Source: Saccharibacillus qingshengii (GTDB lineage Bacteria > Bacillota > Bacilli > Paenibacillales > Paenibacillaceae). From it: a stretch of DNA of 46,238 nt. The stretch lies in contig NZ_JAAZWC010000034.1 of the NCBI RefSeq assembly GCF_013185195.1, positions 1-46,238 of the forward strand. The letters are read 5' to 3'. This document shows positions 41,959-46,238 of the stretch, piece by piece. The notes beneath the pieces are model-generated. The model made no database searches, was not told the origin of the DNA, and saw only the letters and a program-made list of their open reading frames with translations. Every line of letters begins with the position of its first letter. The stretch's first letter is position 1. Both the position numbers and the translations under genes were made by a program.

Positions 41959-42939
41959 TCAACGGTGACCGATCACCGCATGCGGTACGTAAGGTTCTTC
42001 CAGCCGCCGAATCTCTTCGTCCGTCAGCTTGATCGACAGCGCGGCGACCGCGTCGTCCAGATGATGAGCCTTCGTTGCGCCCACGATCGGCGAAGTCACC
42101 GGACGTTTTTGCAGCACCCATGCCAGCGCGATCTGCGCACGAGGCACGCCGCGCTCTTGTGCGACTTCCGCGACGGCTTCGACGACGCGGCGGTCGGCCT
42201 CTTCCGTCTTGTCATAGAGCGTGCGGCCAAAAGCGTCGTTCTCCGAGCGTTTGCTCGTCTCCTCCCAGTCGCGGGTCAGGCGCCCGCGCGCAAGCGGACT
42301 CCAGGGTATGACGCCGACGCCTTCCGCTTCGCACAGCGGCAGCATCTCGCGTTCTTCCTCGCGGTAGAGCAGGTTGACGTAATTTTGCATACTGACGAAT
42401 TTCGTCCAGCCGTACCGCTCCGCCGTATGCTGCGCTTTGAGAAACTGCCAGGCATACATCGACGAAGCGCCGATATAACGGGCTTTCCCCGCTTTCACAA
42501 CGTCATGCAGCGCCTCCATCGTTTCTTCGATCGGCGTATGCGGGTCCCAGCGGTGGATCTGGTACAGATCGACGTAATCCGTTCCCAACCGGCGCAGACT
42601 GTGATCGATCTCGGTCAGAATGACTTTGCGCGACAATCCCCCGCCGTTTGGTCCTTTGCGCATCGTGCCGTGAACTTTGGTCGCCAGTACAACCTCGTCC
42701 CGATTGGCAAAATCGTTCAGCGCGCGGCCGACGATTTCTTCGCTTGTACCGTCGGAGTACACGTTCGCCGTATCGAAAAAGTTGATGCCCAGCTCCAGCG
42801 CTTTGCGGATAAACGGGCGGCTGGCTTCTTCGTCCATCGTCCACGCGTGCGCTCCCCGATCGGGAATGCCGTAGCTCATACAGCCCAGACATATTCTGGA
42901 GACGTCCAGTCCCGTTCGGCCCAATTTGACAGTTTCCAT
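41959..42939 (-). CDS. aldo/keto reductase
   Basis: A 326-residue NADPH-dependent TIM-barrel oxidoreductase. Catalytic tetrad: Asp in INFFDTANVYS and its Tyr, Lys in EVVLATKVHG, His in YQIHRWDPHTP. The NADP-binding end is TSPIVGATKAHHLDDAV. The N-terminus KLGRTGLDVSRICLGCMSYG matches the Tas/YajO-like group. The ATG at 42939 follows AAGGAGCG; the frame runs on to 43053 without support. It starts 17 nt after the methyltransferase gene, so the two are likely co-transcribed. Substrate unknown. Confidence 0.92.
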   Translation of the reverse strand: METVKLGRTGLDVSRICLGCMSYGIPDRGAHAWTMDEEASRPFIRKALELGINFFDTANVYSDGTSEEIVGRALNDFANRDEVVLATKVHGTMRKGPNGGGLSRKVILTEIDHSLRRLGTDYVDLYQIHRWDPHTPIEETMEALHDVVKAGKARYIGASSMYAWQFLKAQHTAERYGWTKFVSMQNYVNLLYREEEREMLPLCEAEGVGVIPWSPLARGRLTRDWEETSKRSENDAFGRTLYDKTEEADRRVVEAVAEVAQERGVPRAQIALAWVLQKRPVTSPIVGATKAHHLDDAVAALSIKLTDEEIRRLEEPYVPHAVIGHR

Positions 42940-42956
42940 TTTATATTCGCTCCTTT

Positions 42957-43535
42957 TTATACCCGAATATCGAGCGGATGTCTGCGCACACGGTACACAT
43001 ATACCTTTGTCCGGTACATATCCCCGCACACCTCGACAGATTCCGGCTCCCAATCGTCAAAAGCAAAAAAGACGCTGACGATTTTCGAGCCTTCTTTTGC
43101 GCGCTGCCGCAGAATCGGACCCAGCCGCCGCATTGCGGCCGGATGCAGATAGCAGACGACCAAATCCGAAGTCTCGTAAGTCTGCTCAAACAGATCGCCG
43201 CGGCGGAATTCCAGACGCGAGCGGGGCATCCGGTTGAAGCGGCCGAGCAGCCTCGAGATCAACAGGGGCACGATCGAATTCTCGATACCGGTTATCCGGC
43301 ACATCGGGAACCGCCGCGCCAACTGGAGGGCGAGCGTTCCGAAACCGGAACCGGCTTCCACGATCTCGCTGCGATCCGCCGGCAGACCGATCTGCTGCAT
43401 CACCATGCGCCGGACCAGGCGGCTGGTCGGCATCGGCGTAATTCCGTTACGAATACTGGCAGCCACGATCAAGAGGACCAACAGCAGCACAACGGCCGCA
43501 AGCGAAACACTCAGTATCAAATACCAATCCTGCAC
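42957..43535 (-). CDS. membrane-anchored class I SAM-dependent methyltransferase
   Basis: A 192-residue protein. A single N-terminal transmembrane helix (about 6-27, LILSVSLAAVVLLLVLLIVA) is followed by a compact Rossmann methyltransferase with motif I IVEAGSGFGTLALQLA, an acidic residue in ITGIENS and later LVVCYLHP (motif IV-like). It may act on a membrane lipid, quinone or protein, but this cannot be decided. The GTG at 43535 follows AAGGAGGA at 6 nt. It precedes the aldo/keto reductase gene by 17 nt. Confidence 0.82.
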   Translation of the reverse strand: MQDWYLILSVSLAAVVLLLVLLIVAASIRNGITPMPTSRLVRRMVMQQIGLPADRSEIVEAGSGFGTLALQLARRFPMCRITGIENSIVPLLISRLLGRFNRMPRSRLEFRRGDLFEQTYETSDLVVCYLHPAAMRRLGPILRQRAKEGSKIVSVFFAFDDWEPESVEVCGDMYRTKVYVYRVRRHPLDIRV

Positions 43536-43776
43536 GGCAGTCCTCCTTTTTGGGGTTGGATGCTATTTTTTCGTCTCCTCAATCATAACCCCTTTTTCGA
43601 AAAATGCCCCATTTTGCTTCGTTTTCTTGAAATCAGTCCACTTTCTTGCGAGAATCAAACGGTGGGCTATACGAACGGCTCTTCAATTTTTGATTCGGTG
43701 CGCTTCAACCGTTCCCGGTTCGCCGGTCTTGGGCCGGAACCGCAGCCGCTTGCGGCGCACCGTCACCCGGAAAGGA

Positions 43777-44496
43777 ATGAACGCTTTGCACGCCAAAACC
43801 TGGCGCGGCGGTATTCTTATGCTGCTGTGCTTGTCGGCCGGTATCGTCGACGTGATCGGCTATATCCATCTGGGCCGCGTATTCACCGCCAATATGACCG
43901 GCAACATCGTAATTCTCGGGATGTCCTTCGCCCATGTGGCTGAGCTGTCGTTCCTGCGCGCGGCGCTGGCCTGCCTTGGCTTTATCGCCGGCAACGCCGC
44001 AGCGGCTTTTCTCCTCAGCGGTTCCAAAGCCAAAGGCTTCTGGCCTGCGCGGATTACGCTGATTTTGTTTGTCGAACTGGCTTTCTATCTGGTCTTCGCC
44101 GCTTTGGCCGGTCCCGTCATGAGCGAGACGCTTCTTCATGTGCTGATCCTCCTGCTGAGCAGCGCGATGGGCATGCAGACGACGGCCGCCCGCAAACTCG
44201 GCGTTGCCGGTATTTCCACGACGGTGCTGACCAACAACCTGGCCAGCGTTATCGAAGACTTTGTCGCTTTTTTCCGCAGCCGTTTCGGGGGCAAAGCAAA
44301 ATCCGCGAAAGTAAACGGGGAAACCTGGCTGCGTTTTACCGCTGTCGCGATCTACTGCTTCGGTGCGCTGATCGCCGGAATCGCGGAGATCCACATGCCG
44401 TTCAGCGCGATCTGGATTCCGATTATCATTATGGTCATTATCTTGATCGTGGCTTTGAAGATGTTCCGGGGTCTTGACGAACAAGGAGAACGTTGA
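43777..44496 (+). CDS. YoaK/DUF1275 membrane protein
   Basis: A 239-residue protein with about six to seven transmembrane segments. Family hallmarks: LSAGIVDVIGYIHLGRVFTANMTGN, FIAGNAAAAFLL, SAMGMQTTAARKLG and ISTTVLTNNLASV. Function of the family is not established; a transport role is often assumed. The ATG at 43777 directly follows GGAAAGGA, a short spacing, so an upstream TTG start is possible. Ended by the 44556-44610 terminator. Confidence 0.88.
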   Translation: MNALHAKTWRGGILMLLCLSAGIVDVIGYIHLGRVFTANMTGNIVILGMSFAHVAELSFLRAALACLGFIAGNAAAAFLLSGSKAKGFWPARITLILFVELAFYLVFAALAGPVMSETLLHVLILLLSSAMGMQTTAARKLGVAGISTTVLTNNLASVIEDFVAFFRSRFGGKAKSAKVNGETWLRFTAVAIYCFGALIAGIAEIHMPFSAIWIPIIIMVIILIVALKMFRGLDEQGER

Positions 44497-44555
44497 CGCA
44501 AACGGTTGGCAGATCGCAGGCTTCCCCGCCGTGCCTGCCTGAATATCCGAACGAC

Positions 44556-44610
44556 AAAAAGCCCGGAAGCGCGTCCGACCCAGTCGGAGCCGCGTTTTCC
44601 GGGCTTTTTT
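44556..44610. terminator. bidirectional terminator
   Basis: AAAAAGCCCGGAA...TTCCGGGCTTTTTT with an inner stem GTCCGAC/GTCGGA(g). It lies between the convergent YoaK-type and iron-binding-protein genes. Confidence 0.85.
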
Positions 44611-44661
44611 GCCTAGCGTATGAATCTGTTCGCAAGTGTTCTTCAAGAACGTTCTGTCCGC

Positions 44662-45648
44662 TTACTTCGAGTCTTCCAGGAAGCCTTTTTCGAAGATGCC
44701 GAGCAGATTCTCGAGTGTCGTCGGGTCGCTGTACGAAGAAGCTCTGGATTCGAATTCGATCACATGCCCTTCTTTGACCGCGGGAACCTGATTCCAGACT
44801 TCGGAACCGATGACCTCGTCGCTTGCGTCCAGCTTGCGGCTAACCAGTACGAAATCGCCCAGGTATTCCGGCAGCACTTCGAGCGACAGCGAATAGTAGC
44901 CTTCCGCTTTCACGGCTTCCTGGACCTTCTCCGGCATCTTCAGGCCCATGGCTTGATACACGATTTCCGTACCCCGAGCCCAGCTGTCGCCCATGAGATA
45001 CACGCTTTTTCCGTCGATTTCAATCACGGACACCGTGACCTCGTCGCCGTACTTCGCTTTGATCTGCTCTCCGACAGCCGACGCTCGTTTCGAGAAATCA
45101 TCCACCCAGGCTTGGGCTTCCGCTTCTTTGCCGAGCAGCTTGCCGATCTCGACCTGTTGGTCCAAATAGTTCAGCTTCCCCCAGGTATACACGACGGTAG
45201 GCGCGATTTTGCTCAGTTGATCCAGATTCTTCATATGCGATCCGGCGATAATCAGATCCGGCGTTTGAGCGGCTACCGTTTCCGGCTGTTCTTCGGATAC
45301 GACCGCAACGTCTTTGAGCTTATCCGTAAACAGCGGATTCGCGCCGGTCCACTGGTCTACGCCGACCGGCGTTACTCCCAGCGACAGCACGTTCGGCGCG
45401 TTGGCCAAAGCCACGATGCGCGTCGGATTGGCCGGAATCTCGACAGGTCCCGTTTCCGACTCATAAGTAACGGTGCCCGAAGCCGTTTCTTCCGCGGCTG
45501 CCGGTTCCGACGCCGCCGGTTCCGCAGCGGTTTCCACGGCCGATTCGGTCGCTGCCGTCTGTTTCGGCTGCGCACTGCCGCAGGCGCTCAGTACAAGCAC
45601 GAACAGCAGCATCAGCGCCACGAAACCAAACGTATTCTTTTTCATCAT
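44662..45648 (-). CDS. iron-siderophore ABC transporter substrate-binding lipoprotein
   Basis: A 328-residue FecB/FhuD-class lipoprotein. The signal peptide ends at lipobox VLSAC (Cys about 23), followed by a low-complexity Ala/Glu linker (about 27-58) that spans the wall. The periplasmic-binding fold follows: TRIVALANAPNVLSLGVTPVGVDQW (in parts), PDLIIAGSHMKNLDQLSKIAPTVVY and the closing helix TTLENLLGIFEKGF. It should deliver a ferric siderophore to a permease encoded elsewhere; none is adjacent. Two ATGs (45648, 45645) lie after GGGGGGACA. A Fur-like box over its -10 indicates iron repression. Confidence 0.9.
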   Translation of the reverse strand: MMKKNTFGFVALMLLFVLVLSACGSAQPKQTAATESAVETAAEPAASEPAAAEETASGTVTYESETGPVEIPANPTRIVALANAPNVLSLGVTPVGVDQWTGANPLFTDKLKDVAVVSEEQPETVAAQTPDLIIAGSHMKNLDQLSKIAPTVVYTWGKLNYLDQQVEIGKLLGKEAEAQAWVDDFSKRASAVGEQIKAKYGDEVTVSVIEIDGKSVYLMGDSWARGTEIVYQAMGLKMPEKVQEAVKAEGYYSLSLEVLPEYLGDFVLVSRKLDASDEVIGSEVWNQVPAVKEGHVIEFESRASSYSDPTTLENLLGIFEKGFLEDSK

Positions 45649-45692
45649 TCCAAATGTCCCCCCGAAGTCTATGTTCTTTTGCCCACGGACAC

Positions 45693-45707
45693 TGATAATC
45701 GTTATCG
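45693..45707. promoter_or_regulatory. Fur box
   Basis: TGATAATCGTTATCG matches the 7-1-7 Fur consensus TGATAAT-N-ATTATCA at all but two positions. It overlaps the -10 of the iron-binding-protein promoter. Confidence 0.75.
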
Positions 45708-45732
45708 TAGATTACGTTTCGTGTACGCTCAA
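45704..45732 (-). promoter_or_regulatory. promoter of the iron-siderophore binding protein
   Basis: On the minus strand TTGAGC (45727-45732), a 17-nt spacer and TACGAT (45704-45709), partly covered by the Fur box. Confidence 0.65.
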
Positions 45733-45964
45733 CGAACATCAACTTATGCCTTCAATACGCCTAAATCGTACATTTATGATTTAAGATCAACGCCACTCAT
45801 CGCACATCGTCGGATATTTTGTGATTTTTAGTGTGACATTTCTAAAACCTAAATGAGATTAGTTATCAACAGTATAGCAGGCAAAAAAATATTCGTCTAT
45901 AAATCAGCAAAGACTCTTAACAAAGAATATTTAACTTGCATATTGCTTTTAATAAGAGACAACG

Positions 45965-46008
45965 AAAACAGACTGACAACATTATAAAATGTTGTCAGTC
46001 TGTTTTTT
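45965..46008. terminator. 19-bp perfect palindromic terminator
   Basis: Arms 45965-45983 and 45988-46006 are perfectly complementary around the loop ATAA, with A-run before and T-run after. No gene ends next to it on either strand within the window, so it may end a small RNA or an unseen transcript. Confidence 0.7.
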
Positions 46009-46028
46009 AAATATATCTTTGATCTTTG

Positions 46029-46086
46029 TATGTGTAGTACCAAATAGGATACGAGCGGCGCCGCCTCCCATTTGGTACTACACATA
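46029..46086. repeat. 17-bp inverted repeat with palindromic GC-rich loop
   Basis: ATGTGTAGTACCAAAT and ATTTGGTACTACACAT (plus one more pair outside) flank a 24-nt loop that itself contains the palindrome GCGGCGCCGC. The stem is AT-rich and the loop GC-rich. It could be a mobile-element end, a protein-binding palindrome or a structured RNA. Confidence 0.7.
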
Positions 46087-46238
46087 TTATATAGAGCACA
46101 ATCCCCGATACAAACCTTTCTTCCATCTAAATTAATTCTCTAAACCCGAATTTTATTAAACAGACGGATTGTAAAATGAAGTGCAACACCTCGAACTGAA
46201 TACAAAAAGGGCTCATGGCCGGATTCGTGTAGAATAAA

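Larger units (their letters stand above)
45733..46238. other. gene-free AT-rich right edge with two long hairpins
   Basis: About 500 bp clearly richer in A+T than the rest of the window. I see no supported coding region; a 62-codon frame at 45897-46085 only reads through the hairpins. It contains a 19-bp perfect terminator-like stem (45965-46008) and a 17-bp inverted repeat (46029-46086). Confidence 0.6.

Noticed and set aside
45897-46085. 62-codon minus-strand frame at the right edge
   Set aside because: Consists mostly of the two hairpins and has no ribosome site or known relative.

Overview
The window looks like a chromosomal segment from a GC-rich (by eye about 55-58%) member of the Paenibacillaceae. 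Evidence: strong AGGAGG ribosome sites, TTG and GTG starts, a tyrosine T-box leader, SLH cell-wall anchoring, a YwaC/RelP-type alarmone synthetase, a BdhA almost like the Bacillus one, a YolD-like gene and Bacillus-style sigma-A promoters. A Saccharibacillus- or Paenibacillus-like organism is an inference; nothing here names the species.

Region by region: (1) 0.3-11.2 kb, minus strand: a ten-gene operon with one strong promoter at 11140-11168. In transcription order it encodes two CehA/McbA-type PHP metallohydrolases, PhnW (2-aminoethylphosphonate transaminase), PhnX (phosphonoacetaldehyde hydrolase), a class III PLP enzyme resembling PbfA ((R)-1-hydroxy-2-aminoethylphosphonate ammonia-lyase), a CUT1 (Ugp/Msm)-type ABC importer (binding protein, two permeases, ATPase) and a DeoR-family regulator. 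This is the most interesting part. It looks like a pathway importing a phosphonate ester or conjugate, cutting it with the PHP enzymes and funnelling the aminophosphonates to phosphonoacetaldehyde, then to acetaldehyde and phosphate. (2) 11.3-16.7 kb: response regulator, sensor kinase and beta-propeller lipoprotein, plus a TPR-GGDEF gene broken by an apparent one-base frameshift. (3) 16.9-21.8 kb: small alarmone synthetase, bdhA with a divergent LacI regulator and shared operators, and a nucleotidyltransferase. (4) 22.0-27.6 kb: a large secreted multidomain protein, murB, trhO and a YolD-like gene with a candidate LexA box. (5) 27.7-34.2 kb: luciferase-like oxidoreductase, acyltransferase, an unusual ECF sigma factor fused to a YcdB/YcdC-like protein, a small lipoprotein, and cysK overlapping a DinB-fold gene. 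(6) 34.3-46.2 kb: lacZ, tyrS with its T-box, an SLH-anchored 5'-nucleotidase, an aldo/keto reductase-methyltransferase pair, a YoaK/DUF1275 membrane protein and an iron-siderophore binding lipoprotein under a Fur box. The last 0.5 kb is AT-rich, gene-free and carries two long hairpins.

No tRNA, rRNA, CRISPR array, insertion sequence or prophage gene was seen. The phosphonate operon and the surface 5'-nucleotidase both point to scavenging of organic phosphorus.
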